64,000 bases of DNA from Pseudomonas hygromyciniae (GCF_016925675.1 NZ_CP070506.1:1610501-1674500), one strand, 5' to 3'. Counted from the stretch's first letter, positions 35,598 through 45,142 are shown. Notes: generated by a model from the letters alone, not told the origin. Translations and numbers: made by a program.

Positions 35598-37841
35598 ATG
35601 GTACAGGTGAGAGCACACCAGCCGATCAACACCGACGGCAGTATCAATCTCGAGGCATGGCTGGATCATGCCATCAGTGTCGATCCGGCACTGGACCGTG
35701 AAGCCTTGAAAGCCGCCTGCGAGTTCGCTCGCGAGGCAGAACAGCAAGACAATGCGGCCAAGAACCTCTGGGCCGAAGGAACATCCAGTTTTCGTACTGG
35801 GCTTGAAATCGCCGAGATCCTCGCCGACCTCAAGCTGGACCAGGATTCGCTGATCGCCGCGGTGCTCTATCGCGGTGTGCGCGAAGGGCATATTGCGTTG
35901 CCGCTGGTCAGCCAGCGGTTCGGCGCGGTGGTGGCCAAGCTGATCGATGGCGTGCTGCGCATGGCCGCCATCAGCGCCAGCCTTAGCCCGCGCCAGTCAA
36001 TGGTGCTGGGGACCCAGGGCCAGGTGGAAAACCTGCGCAAGATGCTGGTGGCGATGGTCGACGACGTTCGCGTCGCGCTGATCAAGCTGGCCGAGCGCAC
36101 CTGCGCGATCCGTGCGGTGAAAACCGCCGATGACGAAAAGCGCAATCGCGTCGCCCGTGAGGTCTTCGATATCTACGCGCCCCTGGCTCACCGCCTGGGG
36201 ATCGGCCATATCAAGTGGGAGCTGGAGGACCTGTCCTTCCGCTACCTCGAACCCGATCAATACAAACAGATCGCCACCTTGCTGCATGAGCGGCGGCTGG
36301 ACCGTGAGCGCTTTATCAGCGATGTGATGGGCCAGTTGCGCTCGGAGTTGCAGGCCACCGGTGTCGAAGCCGATATCAGCGGCCGGGCCAAACACATCTA
36401 TTCGATCTGGCGCAAAATGCAGCGCAAGGGCCTGGCCTTCAGCCAGATCTATGACGTGCGCGCCGTGCGCGTGTTGGTGCCGGAAATGCGCGACTGCTAC
36501 ACCGCGCTGGGTATCGTCCATACGCTGTGGCGGCACATTCCCAAGGAGTTCGACGACTACATCGCCAACCCCAAGGAAAACGGCTACCGCTCGCTGCACA
36601 CCGCGGTGATCGGCCCCGAGGGCAAGGTGCTGGAAGTGCAGATCCGTACCCACGCCATGCACGAAGAAGCCGAGCTGGGCGTTTGCGCGCACTGGCGCTA
36701 CAAGGGCACCGACGTCAAGGCCGGCTCCAACCAGTACGAAGAGAAAATCTCGTGGCTGCGCCAAGTGCTGGAATGGCACGAAGAACTGGGGGATATCGGC
36801 GGCCTGGCCGAGCAACTGCGGGTGGATATCGAGCCCGACCGGGTCTACATCTTTACCCCTGACGGCCACGCCATCGACCTGCCCAAGGGCGCGACGCCGC
36901 TGGACTTCGCCTATCGCGTGCACACCGAGATCGGCCATAACTGCCGTGGCGCCAAGATCAACGGGCGCATCGTGCCGCTCAACTACAGCCTGCAGACCGG
37001 TGAGCAGGTCGAGATCATCACCAGCAAGCACGGTACGCCGAGCCGCGACTGGCTGAACCCGAACCTGGGCTACATCACCACGTCGCGGGCACGGGCGAAG
37101 ATTGTCCACTGGTTCAAGTTGCAGGCGCGGGACCAGAACGTCGCCGCCGGCAAGACCTTGCTCGAACGCGAGCTGGGTCGCTTGGGCCTGCCCCAGGTGG
37201 ATTTCGACAAGTTGGCCGAAAAAGCCAACATGAAGATTGCCGAAGACATGTTCGCCGCCCTCGGTGCCGGCGACTTGCGCCTGGCGCAATTGGTCAACCT
37301 GGCCCAGCAACTGGTGGAGCCGGAACGCGGCAGCGAGCAACTGGAGCTGATCCCACGCAAGGCCACCGGCTACAAGCCCGGCAAGCGCGGCGATATCCAG
37401 ATCCAGGGCGTAGGCAACCTGATGACCCAGATGGCCGGCTGCTGCCAGCCGTTGCCGGGCGATGCCATCGTTGGCTACATCACCCAGGGCCGTGGGGTGA
37501 GCATTCACCGCCAGGATTGTGCCTCGGTGCTGCAGCTGGGCGGGCGTGAGCCGGAGCGGATCATCCAGGTCAGTTGGGGGCCGGTGCCGGTGCTCACCTA
37601 CCCGGTGGACATCATCATCCGCGCCTACGACCGCTCGGGGCTGCTGCGTGACGTCTCGCAAGTGCTGCTCAATGAGCGGATCAACGTACTGGCAGTCAAC
37701 ACCCGCTCGAACAAGGAGGACAACACGGCGTTGATGTCCCTGACCATCGAGATTCCGGGGCTGGACGCGTTGGGGCGGCTGCTGGGGCGTATCTCCCAGT
37801 TGCCGAACATCATCGAGACGCGGCGTAACCGCACGCCATAA
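35598..37841 (+). CDS. relA: (p)ppGpp synthetase I
   Basis: The 747-residue RelA has a degenerate HD hydrolase domain (LIAAVLYRGVREG instead of the HDxxED pattern), so it should only synthesise (p)ppGpp. The synthetase domain carries GRAKHIYSIWRKMQRKG and the RelA-type EFDDYIANPKENGYRSLHT (ExDD). TGS (VYIFTPDGHAIDLPKGATPLDFAY), helical, zinc-finger-like (MAGCCQPLPGD) and C-terminal ACT domains follow. It senses uncharged tRNA on ribosomes during the stringent response. ATG 35598 (MVQVRAHQPINTDGS) matches family starts and has GGAAGG upstream. Confidence 0.95.
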   Translation: MVQVRAHQPINTDGSINLEAWLDHAISVDPALDREALKAACEFAREAEQQDNAAKNLWAEGTSSFRTGLEIAEILADLKLDQDSLIAAVLYRGVREGHIALPLVSQRFGAVVAKLIDGVLRMAAISASLSPRQSMVLGTQGQVENLRKMLVAMVDDVRVALIKLAERTCAIRAVKTADDEKRNRVAREVFDIYAPLAHRLGIGHIKWELEDLSFRYLEPDQYKQIATLLHERRLDRERFISDVMGQLRSELQATGVEADISGRAKHIYSIWRKMQRKGLAFSQIYDVRAVRVLVPEMRDCYTALGIVHTLWRHIPKEFDDYIANPKENGYRSLHTAVIGPEGKVLEVQIRTHAMHEEAELGVCAHWRYKGTDVKAGSNQYEEKISWLRQVLEWHEELGDIGGLAEQLRVDIEPDRVYIFTPDGHAIDLPKGATPLDFAYRVHTEIGHNCRGAKINGRIVPLNYSLQTGEQVEIITSKHGTPSRDWLNPNLGYITTSRARAKIVHWFKLQARDQNVAAGKTLLERELGRLGLPQVDFDKLAEKANMKIAEDMFAALGAGDLRLAQLVNLAQQLVEPERGSEQLELIPRKATGYKPGKRGDIQIQGVGNLMTQMAGCCQPLPGDAIVGYITQGRGVSIHRQDCASVLQLGGREPERIIQVSWGPVPVLTYPVDIIIRAYDRSGLLRDVSQVLLNERINVLAVNTRSNKEDNTALMSLTIEIPGLDALGRLLGRISQLPNIIETRRNRTP

Positions 37842-37864
37842 ATCGCTGGATGAGCGCGGTCTAA

Positions 37865-37960
37865 AATGTAGGAGCGGGCTTGCTCGCGAAAGCGGTGGAT
37901 CAGTCAATATATTCGGCGACTGACACAACGCCATCGCGAGCAAGCCCGCTCCCACATTTG
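37865..37960. repeat. REPIN between relA and mazG
   Basis: TGTAGGAGCGGGCTTGCTCG is mirrored by CGAGCAAGCCCGCTCCCACA after about 35 bases. The pair occupies most of the relA-mazG spacer. Confidence 0.9.
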
Positions 37961-37992
37961 ATCCTCAGCGCTCCCCGAACAGAGATTGACCG

Positions 37993-38826
37993 ATGTATTC
38001 ACTTGAAGACCTGCTGCACCTGATGAACCGGCTGCGCGACCCGCAATATGGTTGCCCGTGGGACATCAAGCAAACCTACGCCAGCATCGTGCCCCACACC
38101 CTGGAAGAAGCCTACGAAGTCGCCGACGCCATCGAGCGCGGGGATTTTGATCATCTGCAGGGCGAGTTGGGCGACCTGTTGTTCCAGGTGGTGTATTACA
38201 GCCAACTGGCCCGGGAAGAAGGGCGCTTCGAGTTCGCCGGGGTGGTGGACAGCATCACCCGCAAACTGATTCGCCGGCATCCCCATGTGTTCCCCACTGG
38301 CGACCTGTATGCGCCGCTGGATGTTCCTCAGTTAAGCGAAGAGCAGGTCAAGGAGCGCTGGGAGCAAATCAAGGCCGAGGAGCGCGCAGAAAAGTCCCAG
38401 GCCCCGCAGCAACTGTCCCTGCTCGATGATGTACCCAGCGCTTTGCCGTCCCTGTCCCGCGCGGCCAAATTGCAAAAACGCGCCAGCCAGGTAGGCTTTG
38501 ACTGGCCAGCGGCGTTACCGGTGGTGGATAACGTGCGTGAAGAGCTCGATGAGGTGCTCGAAGCCATGGCCGACAATGACCCGGCAGCGATTGCCGATGA
38601 AGTCGGTGACCTGCTGTTTGCGGCGGTCAACCTGGCCCGGCACCTCAAGGTGGACCCGGAAACCGCCCTGCGCGGTGCCAATGCCAAATTCGAAAGGCGA
38701 TTCCGATTTATCGAACAGGCATTGCGCGACACCCACCGTCCCATGGAAGATTGCACCCTCGAAGAGTTGGACGCCCTGTGGGGTGAAGCCAAACGCCAGG
38801 AAAAGAATGTGTCCAACTGCGGTTGA
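37993..38826 (+). CDS. mazG: Nucleoside triphosphate pyrophosphohydrolase
   Basis: A 277-residue tandem MazG protein. The first repeat has the metal-binding EExxE..ExxD pattern (LEEAYEVADAIERGDFDHLQGELGDLLFQVVY, residues about 37-68), and the second repeats it (EELDEVLEAMADNDPAAIADEVGDLLFAAVNLAR, about 182-215). It hydrolyses non-canonical and excess NTPs and, in E. coli, affects ppGpp levels with RelA; the relA-mazG neighbourhood is conserved. It follows a REPIN and is 25 bases upstream of the DUF2058 gene. Confidence 0.92.
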   Translation: MYSLEDLLHLMNRLRDPQYGCPWDIKQTYASIVPHTLEEAYEVADAIERGDFDHLQGELGDLLFQVVYYSQLAREEGRFEFAGVVDSITRKLIRRHPHVFPTGDLYAPLDVPQLSEEQVKERWEQIKAEERAEKSQAPQQLSLLDDVPSALPSLSRAAKLQKRASQVGFDWPAALPVVDNVREELDEVLEAMADNDPAAIADEVGDLLFAAVNLARHLKVDPETALRGANAKFERRFRFIEQALRDTHRPMEDCTLEELDALWGEAKRQEKNVSNCG

Positions 38827-38851
38827 GCAGTTGCCTAAGTGAGTAAGCACC

Positions 38852-39397
38852 ATGAGCATTTCCCTTCGCGACCAGTTGCTCAAAGCAGGCCTGGTCAATC
38901 AGAAGCAGGCCAAGCAGGTCGGCAAAGACAAGCAGAAGCAGCAGCGCCTGGTTCACAAAGGCCAGGCCCAGGCAGATGACACCCAGCAGCGCCTGGCCCT
39001 GGAAGCGCAGGCCGAGAAGGTCAAGCGCGACCAGGAGCTCAACCGTCAGCAGCAGGAAAAGGTCGAGGCCAAGGCCCGTGCCGCGCAGGTCAAGCAATTG
39101 ATCGAGACCTCGCGCCTGCCCAAGTTGACCACCGAGGACTACTACAACTTTGTTGACGACAAGAAGGTCAAGCGCCTGTCGGTCAACACCTTGATGCGCA
39201 ACAAGCTGAGCAACGGCTCGTTGGCGATTGTCCACCATGGCGGCGGTTACGAGGTGATTCCACGGGAGGCTGCGCTGAAAATCCAGGAGCGCGCCCCTGA
39301 GCGTATCGTCCAGCTCAACATCCTCACCGAGACCCAGGTACCGGATGAGGATGATCCGTACGCCGCTTACCAGATCCCTGATGATCTGATGTGGTAA
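38852..39397 (+). CDS. DUF2058 family nucleoprotein (YaiL-like)
   Basis: A 181-residue, highly charged protein. MSISLRDQLLKAGLVNQKQ is the family start; a long Lys/Gln/Glu-rich coiled coil (residues 15-85) and a C-terminal domain (LVTTEDYYNF-like, IVHHGGGYEVIPREAA) follow. YaiL-type proteins are described as nucleoprotein or polynucleotide-associated; no mechanism is known. It sits directly after mazG and is probably cotranscribed. Confidence 0.85.
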   Translation: MSISLRDQLLKAGLVNQKQAKQVGKDKQKQQRLVHKGQAQADDTQQRLALEAQAEKVKRDQELNRQQQEKVEAKARAAQVKQLIETSRLPKLTTEDYYNFVDDKKVKRLSVNTLMRNKLSNGSLAIVHHGGGYEVIPREAALKIQERAPERIVQLNILTETQVPDEDDPYAAYQIPDDLMW

Positions 39398-39440
39398 CAG
39401 CCTTGCGGTTGTAAGCGGGGCTATTGTGACAGGCGGGCTT

Positions 39441-39580
39441 GTTGTGGCGAGCGGGCTTGCCCCGCGCTGGGCTGCGAAGCGGCCCCAAAACCTAAGCCCA
39501 CCGCTGTATCTTAAAGATCGCGGCCGGCCTTATTGGGCCTGCTTCGCAGTCCAGCGCGGGGCAAGCCCGCTCGCCACAAT
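39441..39580. repeat. REPIN after the DUF2058 gene
   Basis: GTTGTGGCGAGCGGGCTTGC and its inverse GCAAGCCCGCTCGCCACAA lie about 100 bases apart, with inner GGGCTGCGAAGC / GCTTCGCAGTCC arms. It lies between two converging genes, where it could act as a bidirectional transcript end. Confidence 0.9.
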
Positions 39581-39633
39581 CACTTCCGCATCCGTGGCCA
39601 TAGCCACAGAGCGGCCCATGGCACTCCAGTGAG

Positions 39634-39822
39634 TCAGGAGCTGGATGCCTGGCGTTTCATTTCGAGGGTTTCGAGCTCGTTTTTATAATTATGGGCGTCG
39701 CACTCGTTGTGAAACATACCGACCAGCAGGTCTTGTTGATGCACATCCCAGATATGAATCCCGTGGGCCAGGGCCTCGTGGGACATATGGGCATCGTCGC
39801 GTTCGGTTACTTTTACTGTCAT
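39634..39822 (-). CDS. Small conserved protein, function unknown
   Basis: A 62-residue soluble, acidic protein, MTVKVTERDD at the start, with a HIWDVHQQDLLVGMFHNECDAH segment rich in His and ending in a charged helix. The ATG at 39822 has GGAG seven bases upstream, which supports a real gene. I recognise it as a small protein seen in pseudomonads but know of no function. It is transcribed leftward toward the REPIN. Confidence 0.65.
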   Translation of the reverse strand: MTVKVTERDDAHMSHEALAHGIHIWDVHQQDLLVGMFHNECDAHNYKNELETLEMKRQASSS

Positions 39823-40121
39823 CTGCTTGCTCCAGTCTCTGGTTGATCTGCGGCAAGGCGTCGCAGGCCTTTGTTATATGTTTTGTTAGCTTGCTAAGTA
39901 AACTGACTTTGCGCGCAACAATTCATTGCAGCAGCCGCAACAATGCTCCAGGCCCCGTAAACCGCGACGTTGCGTCGCAGGGGCAAGGGGTTTATGACAA
40001 AAGTTTCATGTTCGAATCAGGCTTTGGCCTTGTGTTGGGTATCCCGCCGCCATCGCAAGCGGTCACCCATGGGAGCTGGCTTGCCTGCGATGACGCCAGT
40101 CGCCCCGCGACAAATTCCAGG
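39823..40121. other. Intergenic stretch with a degenerate REP pair
   Basis: The left part (39840-39960) is AT-rich and should hold the promoter of the small leftward gene. Around 40046-40100, ATCGCAAGCGGTCACCCATG and TGGGAGCTGGCTTGCCTGCG resemble decayed, closely spaced REP arms. No credible ORF. Confidence 0.45.
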
Positions 40122-40157
40122 CGAAAAAAAGCCCCGCATTTCGCGAGGCTCTTTTAA
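40122..40157 (-). terminator. Intrinsic terminator of the purM-purN-DUF3108 transcript
   Basis: On the minus strand AGCCTCGC and GCGGGGCT form a stem around GAAAT, followed by seven T. It lies 12 bases after the DUF3108 stop. Confidence 0.85.
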
Positions 40158-40168
40158 ACAACCAATGA

Positions 40169-40882
40169 TCAGCTGCCTTTCACAACCTTGCCATTGACCG
40201 TACCGTCCAACAGCATGATGTTGTATTCCTTGCCGTCGGTTTCGACCTGTTGCAGGCGAACCAGCAGGTAGTCCCAGTCCTTGGCAAACCACATCACGGT
40301 GGTGCGCTTGCTTTGCGTCGGGTCGCGCACGCGCTCAACCTTGATGGCGTCGATCTTGCCGGCCTTGGTGTCGACTTTCTCGGTAGCCAGTACGCGGAAG
40401 TCATAGGTCTCGACTTCGCCGTCATCCACCACCTGGTAGCTCATGGTTTTCTTGCCGGCCGCTACGTCATGCTGCAGGGCCAACTGGTAAGTGGATTTAT
40501 CGACCATGCCGCGGTTCAGCGGGATCTTGACCGCGTCGCCGCGATCGGTGCCGGTGACCATCTTGGCGGTCCAGTCGAAGTCCAGGTCGGCCTTCTTGGC
40601 TTTGCCCAGGCCACCCCGTTCAAAGTGGTAGGACTGGGGCAGCAGGGTGTCCTTGTCCAGGGTCAGGGTGCTTTCTTCGGTCAGGCTGGCGATCATCATC
40701 GAAGCCTTGAAGCTGAGCTTCCAGACGCCGTTGCCGGTGCTTTCCAGGCTACGGGAGGCCTGGCCGCTCATGGGCAACTGCTTCCAGTCGGCGGTGTAGC
40801 TGGCGGAGAAAGGCTGAAGATCTGCCGCGTGCACGGTAGGCAGGGCAAGCAGAGCAAAAGCGAAGAGCAGGGCACGACGCAT
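40169..40882 (-). CDS. Exported DUF3108 family protein
   Basis: A 237-residue protein with a clear signal peptide (MRRALLFAFALLALPTVHA) and a mature DUF3108 beta-rich domain (LQPFSASYTADWKQLPMSG..., QSYHFERGGLGKAKKADLDFDW). The family is periplasmic or surface-related, of unknown function. ATG 40882 has AGGAG five bases upstream and follows the purN stop by eight bases, so it is cotranscribed with purM-purN. A strong terminator follows. Confidence 0.85.
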   Translation of the reverse strand: MRRALLFAFALLALPTVHAADLQPFSASYTADWKQLPMSGQASRSLESTGNGVWKLSFKASMMIASLTEESTLTLDKDTLLPQSYHFERGGLGKAKKADLDFDWTAKMVTGTDRGDAVKIPLNRGMVDKSTYQLALQHDVAAGKKTMSYQVVDDGEVETYDFRVLATEKVDTKAGKIDAIKVERVRDPTQSKRTTVMWFAKDWDYLLVRLQQVETDGKEYNIMLLDGTVNGKVVKGS

Positions 40883-40890
40883 AAAATCTC

Positions 40891-41541
40891 CTAGGTACGA
40901 ATCAAGTGGCCGCTGGCCGCAAGTAACTGGCCGTCCAACAATGCACCTTGTTCACCGAGCACCAAACGTCCTTCGGCAAACCAGCGAACCGCCAGCGGGT
41001 AAATCCTGTGTTCCTGGGTGTGAACCCGTTGCGCAAGGCTCTGCGCTGAGTCCGCAGACTCTACCGGAACTACTGCCTGTACGACCAGAGGCCCGCCATC
41101 GAGTTCCTCGGTGACAAAGTGCACGCTGCAGCCATGCTCTGTATCTCCGGCCTCCAGGGCGCGCTGGTGGGTGTGTAACCCTTTGTATTTGGGCAGCAGG
41201 GAAGGGTGAATGTTCAGCAGGCGCCCCTGGTAATGGCGCACGAAGCCAGCGCTGAGAATGCGCATGAAACCGGCGAGGACCACAAGCTTGGGATTGAAGG
41301 TGTCGATCAGTTCGATCAAGGCTGCATCGAAGGCCTCACGACCGTCGAACGCCTTGTGATCCAGGGAGCGGGTATCGATACCTGCATCCTGGGCGCGTTG
41401 CAGGCCGTAGGCGTCGCTGCGGTTGGAAATCACCGCAGCGATGCGCACCGGGCTATCGCCGGTGCGCGTGCTATCGATCAGGGCCTGCAAGTTACTGCCG
41501 GTGCCGGAGAGCAGCACCACGACATCACAGGTTGCTGGCAT
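40891..41541 (-). CDS. purN: Phosphoribosylglycinamide formyltransferase
   Basis: A 216-residue GART with VVLLSGTGSNLQALIDST (phosphate loop), VVLAGFMRILSAGFV and the formate-transfer region LLNIHPSLLPKYKGLHTHQRALEAGDTEHGCSVHFVTEELDGGPLV, which carries the catalytic Asn, His and Asp. It uses 10-formyl-THF to formylate GAR in purine synthesis. Its ATG overlaps the purM stop (TGATG), giving coupled translation. Confidence 0.95.
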   Translation of the reverse strand: MPATCDVVVLLSGTGSNLQALIDSTRTGDSPVRIAAVISNRSDAYGLQRAQDAGIDTRSLDHKAFDGREAFDAALIELIDTFNPKLVVLAGFMRILSAGFVRHYQGRLLNIHPSLLPKYKGLHTHQRALEAGDTEHGCSVHFVTEELDGGPLVVQAVVPVESADSAQSLAQRVHTQEHRIYPLAVRWFAEGRLVLGEQGALLDGQLLAASGHLIRT

Positions 41542-42599
41542 CAGTGAGCCTTGAGGTTCTTCAGTTCAACCTGGGCCGCACCTTCGGCAGCGGTGGCGAT
41601 CTGGCCGATCACCCATGGCTGCTCGCCGGCTTCACGCAGTACGTTCAGCGCGGTTTCCACGTGCTCTTGAGCTACGCAGATGACCATGCCCACGCCGCAG
41701 TTCAGCACGCGGTGCATCTCGGTCTCGTCGACGTTGCCTTTCTCTTGCAGCCAGTCGAAGACCGCCGGGCGCTGCCAGCTGGCTACGTCGACGATGGCCT
41801 GGGCGCCTTTTGGCAGCACGCGCGGGATGTTGTCCAGCAGGCCGCCACCGGTGATGTGGGCCATGGCCTTGACTGCGCCAGTGTCCTTGATCAGCTTGAG
41901 CAATGGCTTGACGTAGATGCGGGTCGGGGCCATCAGCAGGTCGGTCAACGGCTTGCCGTCGAGCTGGGTGTTTTCGATGTCGGCGCCGGACACTTCGATG
42001 ATCTTGCGGATCAGCGAGTAGCCGTTGGAGTGTGGGCCGGACGATGGCAGGGCCAGCAGGGCGTCACCGGCAGCGACTTTGGAACCGTCGATGATCTCGG
42101 CTTTTTCCACGACGCCGACGCAGAAACCAGCCAGGTCGTAGTCTTCGCCTTCGTACATGCCCGGCATTTCAGCGGTTTCGCCGCCGACCAGGGAGCAACC
42201 CGACAATTCGCAACCAGCGCCGATACCGGTGACCACTTGTGCAGCGGTCTCCACGTTCAGCTTGCCGGTGGCATAGTAATCAAGGAAGAACAGCGGCTCG
42301 GCGCCGCACACCACCAGGTCGTTCACGCACATGGCGACCAGGTCGATGCCGATGGTGTCGTGCTTGTTCAGGTTCAGCGCCAGGCGCAGCTTGGTGCCCA
42401 CGCCGTCGGTGCCGGAGACCAACACAGGCTGCTTGTAGCCGGCCGGGATCTCGCAGAGGGCGCCGAAACCGCCCAGGCCGCCCATGACTTCGGGGCGCGC
42501 AGTGCGCTTGGCGACGCTCTTGATGCGTTCGACCAATGCTTCACCGGCGTCGATGTCTACACCGGCGTCCTTGTAGCTCAGGGAGGGTTGCTTGCTCAT
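41541..42599 (-). CDS. purM: Phosphoribosylformylglycinamidine cyclo-ligase
   Basis: The 352-residue AIR synthetase starts [27 protein letters not shown], with the family's ATP and dimer motifs ([49 protein letters not shown]). It converts FGAM to AIR with ATP in purine synthesis. It is first in the leftward purM-purN-DUF3108 operon. Its upstream spacer contains an inverted repeat CCTTAAT/ATTAAGG at about 42777-42809. Confidence 0.95.
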   Translation of the reverse strand: MSKQPSLSYKDAGVDIDAGEALVERIKSVAKRTARPEVMGGLGGFGALCEIPAGYKQPVLVSGTDGVGTKLRLALNLNKHDTIGIDLVAMCVNDLVVCGAEPLFFLDYYATGKLNVETAAQVVTGIGAGCELSGCSLVGGETAEMPGMYEGEDYDLAGFCVGVVEKAEIIDGSKVAAGDALLALPSSGPHSNGYSLIRKIIEVSGADIENTQLDGKPLTDLLMAPTRIYVKPLLKLIKDTGAVKAMAHITGGGLLDNIPRVLPKGAQAIVDVASWQRPAVFDWLQEKGNVDETEMHRVLNCGVGMVICVAQEHVETALNVLREAGEQPWVIGQIATAAEGAAQVELKNLKAH

Positions 42600-42958
42600 G
42601 ATCCAGGCCTTTAGGGGGGGATTCAGGGGTAACGACCGATGCGGTGGGGGTACGGAAGTTGAACACTTCAGGGCGGCCCAGCCGTTGACGGTCTGCGAAG
42701 GCGCGCGATTTTATCAGGCTTGAGGGGCAGCGGCCATCCTCGGGCCGACGGGCAGAGGCATATGGTGCTAAAAAAACCTTAATCGGCGCCGCGATCGCCT
42801 GTATTAAGGTATAGCCTTTAACCCGCTATCGTTATGACAGTACGAAAACTTACCGGGGCCTTGTGAATGTTTTGCCGGTTGCTGTGGTCACAGCCTTGCT
42901 TAACCTTCTTCACGCGGCCTGTTCCAGCCGCTTTTTTGTCGTTCGGGAATCTTTTTTC
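42600..42958. other. Divergent spacer between purM and the DUF2066 gene
   Basis: It holds the promoters of purM (leftward) and of the DUF2066 gene (rightward), an inverted repeat CCTTAAT...ATTAAGG around 42777-42809, and an intrinsic-terminator-like hairpin at 42914-42937. A 33-codon frame beginning ATGTTTTGCCGG at 42867 ends just past the DUF2066 start; its ribosome site is poor. Confidence 0.45.
42914..42937 (+). terminator. Terminator-like hairpin in the leader of the DUF2066 gene
   Basis: GCGGC and GCCGC pair around CTGTTCCA and are followed by six T. It is oriented with the downstream gene and ends 21 bases before that gene's ATG at 42959, so it would act as an attenuator or cut off upstream transcription. 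Confidence 0.6.
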
Positions 42959-44017
42959 ATGGGTCTGAGTAGATACTTTTTTGTCGGCTGTTTGTCGTTG
43001 GTCAGCCTGGCGAGTCATGCCGAAACCCTCAATGGCCTCTATCAAGTACTGGAGCCTGTCAGCAGCCAGGCGCCGCAAGAGCGCGAACAAGCCACCCAGC
43101 GTGCCCTGCAGACCCTGGTGATCCGCCTGACCGGCGACGCCAAGGCCGCCGAGGGCCCTGGCCTGGCAGCGATCCGCAAGGATCCGCAACAGATCATCAG
43201 CCAGTACGGTTACGACGCGGGCCCACCCGAAAGCCTGCAAGTGGATTTCGACCCGGTCAGCACCGACCGCGCCCTGCGCGACGCCGGTCTGGCGTTGTGG
43301 GGCAACAATAGGCCGTCGATCCTTGGCTGGTGGCTGAGCGATTCCACTGAAGGCAGCAGCCTGGTGGGTGATGGCCAGTCGGCGGCCGAGCCCCTGCGCC
43401 GTGCCGCCCAGCATCGCGGCTTGCCGTTGCGCCTGCCACTGGGCGACCTCGATGAGCAGATCGTTGCCACCGCGCCTAATCTTGAAAGTGCAGATCCCGC
43501 GCCCCTGCGTTCTGCCTCCGAACGTTATGGCGCCGATGCCCTGCTGGCGGTGCACGCCCGTGAAGAGGCGGGCCAATGGCAAGCCAAATGGCGCCTGTGG
43601 CTGGGTGACAAAGCCGAGCAGGGCAGCGTACAGGGCGCCGACACGGCTGCCTTGGCTGATGCCGTGTTGCTGGCGGTCAGTGAGCGCCTTGCTCCCCGTT
43701 TTGCGGTAAAAGCCGGGGTGTCCAGCGAGCAGTTGCTGCAAGTACAAGGCATGACCCTGGAGCGCTACGCCGCCCTCGGTCATCTGCTGGAACCTTTTGG
43801 CGCGCAGTTGCAGCGGGTGGAGGGTGATCGGATCGTCTATCGGGTCAACGGCAGCAGCGAACAACTGCGCAGCCAGTTGAGCCTGGCCAAGCTGCAGGAA
43901 GTGCCCGCCGGTGAGGCGCTTGCGCCGCAGCCTGTGCAGCCGCCGGTGGCCGAAGGGGCTTCACCTGCGCCAGTGCCACCGCTCGAGCCTGAGCCGCAAC
44001 TGCGTTTTCGTTGGTAA
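42959..44017 (+). CDS. Exported DUF2066 domain protein
   Basis: A 352-residue protein with a signal peptide (MGLSRYFFVGCLSLVSLASHAE) and a DUF2066 domain (ETLNGLYQVLEPVSSQAPQEREQATQRALQTLVIRLTGD, residues 20-60). A Pro/Ala-rich C-terminus follows. The family is conserved beside purM in pseudomonads and has no known role. I use ATG 42959 because it opens a proper signal peptide; the frame extends to 42863, but that region contains the hairpin described separately. Confidence 0.78.
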   Translation: MGLSRYFFVGCLSLVSLASHAETLNGLYQVLEPVSSQAPQEREQATQRALQTLVIRLTGDAKAAEGPGLAAIRKDPQQIISQYGYDAGPPESLQVDFDPVSTDRALRDAGLALWGNNRPSILGWWLSDSTEGSSLVGDGQSAAEPLRRAAQHRGLPLRLPLGDLDEQIVATAPNLESADPAPLRSASERYGADALLAVHAREEAGQWQAKWRLWLGDKAEQGSVQGADTAALADAVLLAVSERLAPRFAVKAGVSSEQLLQVQGMTLERYAALGHLLEPFGAQLQRVEGDRIVYRVNGSSEQLRSQLSLAKLQEVPAGEALAPQPVQPPVAEGASPAPVPPLEPEPQLRFRW

Positions 44018-44060
44018 ATGTTCTTCCTTATATAGAAGCAACTGACAGATGGAGTGGTTT

Positions 44061-45134
44061 ATGGCGGATACGCGTCGTTGGGTGTGGCTTGGCGGGATTG
44101 TTCTGCTGTGCGTCTTTGTGTTCTTGCTGCATTCGATCCTGACGCCGTTCCTGGTCGCCTTGCTGTTGGCCTATCTGTTCGATCCGGTGGTGGATCGCCT
44201 GGAAAAGGCCGGCTTGTCGCGAACCTGGGGGGTGGTGGCGGTATTTGCGCTGTTTACCCTGATCGTCATGGCGCTGCTGCTGGTGTTGGTGCCGATGCTG
44301 GCCAAGCAGATGATCCGCCTGTATGAACTGGCACCGCAGATGCTCGACTGGCTGCAACACACGGCCATGCCCTGGGCGCAGTCCAAGCTGGGCCTGGCCG
44401 ATGGCTTCTGGAAATTCGACAAGGTCAAGGCCGCGATCAGCGAGCATATGGGGCAGACCACCGATATCGTCGGGGTCATCCTCAGTCAGGCCACGGCCTC
44501 CAGCCTGGCATTGATCGGCTGGCTGACCAACCTGGTGTTGATCCCGGTGGTGGCGTTCTACTTGCTGCGTGACTGGGACATCATGATCGCCAAGATCCGC
44601 AGCCTGCTGCCTCGTGATCGTGAGGAGCGCATTGTGTCTCTGGCGGGGGAGTGCCATGAGGTGCTGGGTGCTTTCGTTCGCGGGCAGTTGTTGGTGATGG
44701 TGGCGTTGGGGATCATCTACGCTGGCGGGCTAATGGCGATTGGCCTGGAGCTGGGCCTGCTGATCGGCATCATTGCTGGCCTGGCGGCGATTGTGCCGTA
44801 CATGGGTTTTGTCATCGGGATTGGCGCGGCGCTGGTGGCTGGTCTGTTCCAGTTTGGCGGCGACTTGTACCCGATGCTGGGGATTGTCGCGGTGTTCATG
44901 GTCGGCCAGGCGCTGGAAGGCATGGTGTTGACGCCGTTGCTGGTGGGCGATCGTATCGGCCTGCATCCGGTGGCCGTGATCTTTGCGATCCTGGCGGGCG
45001 GCGAGTTGTTCGGCTTTACCGGCATCCTGCTGGCGCTGCCGGTGGCGGCGGTGATCATGGTGCTGGTGCGCCATGTGCATGATGTGTACAAGGATTCGGA
45101 CGTCTATACGGGCGCCGATGATCCTCAGTTGTAA
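44061..45134 (+). CDS. AI-2E family transporter / PerM-like permease
   Basis: A 357-residue integral membrane protein with about eight helices and a periplasmic middle region, with LLAYLFDPVVDRLEKAGLSR near the N-terminus and the C-terminal signature EGMVLTPLLVGDRIGLHPVAVIFAILAGGELFGFTGILLALPVAA. Family members are secondary transporters; some export autoinducer-2, others move sodium or protons, so the substrate is open. GGAG lies six bases before ATG 44061, which is why I prefer it to ATG 44049. A terminator follows. Confidence 0.85.
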   Translation: MADTRRWVWLGGIVLLCVFVFLLHSILTPFLVALLLAYLFDPVVDRLEKAGLSRTWGVVAVFALFTLIVMALLLVLVPMLAKQMIRLYELAPQMLDWLQHTAMPWAQSKLGLADGFWKFDKVKAAISEHMGQTTDIVGVILSQATASSLALIGWLTNLVLIPVVAFYLLRDWDIMIAKIRSLLPRDREERIVSLAGECHEVLGAFVRGQLLVMVALGIIYAGGLMAIGLELGLLIGIIAGLAAIVPYMGFVIGIGAALVAGLFQFGGDLYPMLGIVAVFMVGQALEGMVLTPLLVGDRIGLHPVAVIFAILAGGELFGFTGILLALPVAAVIMVLVRHVHDVYKDSDVYTGADDPQL

Positions 45135-45142
45135 GGCTGATC

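Noticed and set aside
35997..37955. A 652-codon minus-strand frame opposite relA
   Set aside because: Shadow of relA, which has complete domain structure on the plus strand.
39441..39580. A possible CRISPR-like repeat unit at the inverted repeats
   Set aside because: The units are paired in inverse orientation with Pseudomonas REP cores; there are no regularly spaced direct repeats with unique spacers and no cas genes.
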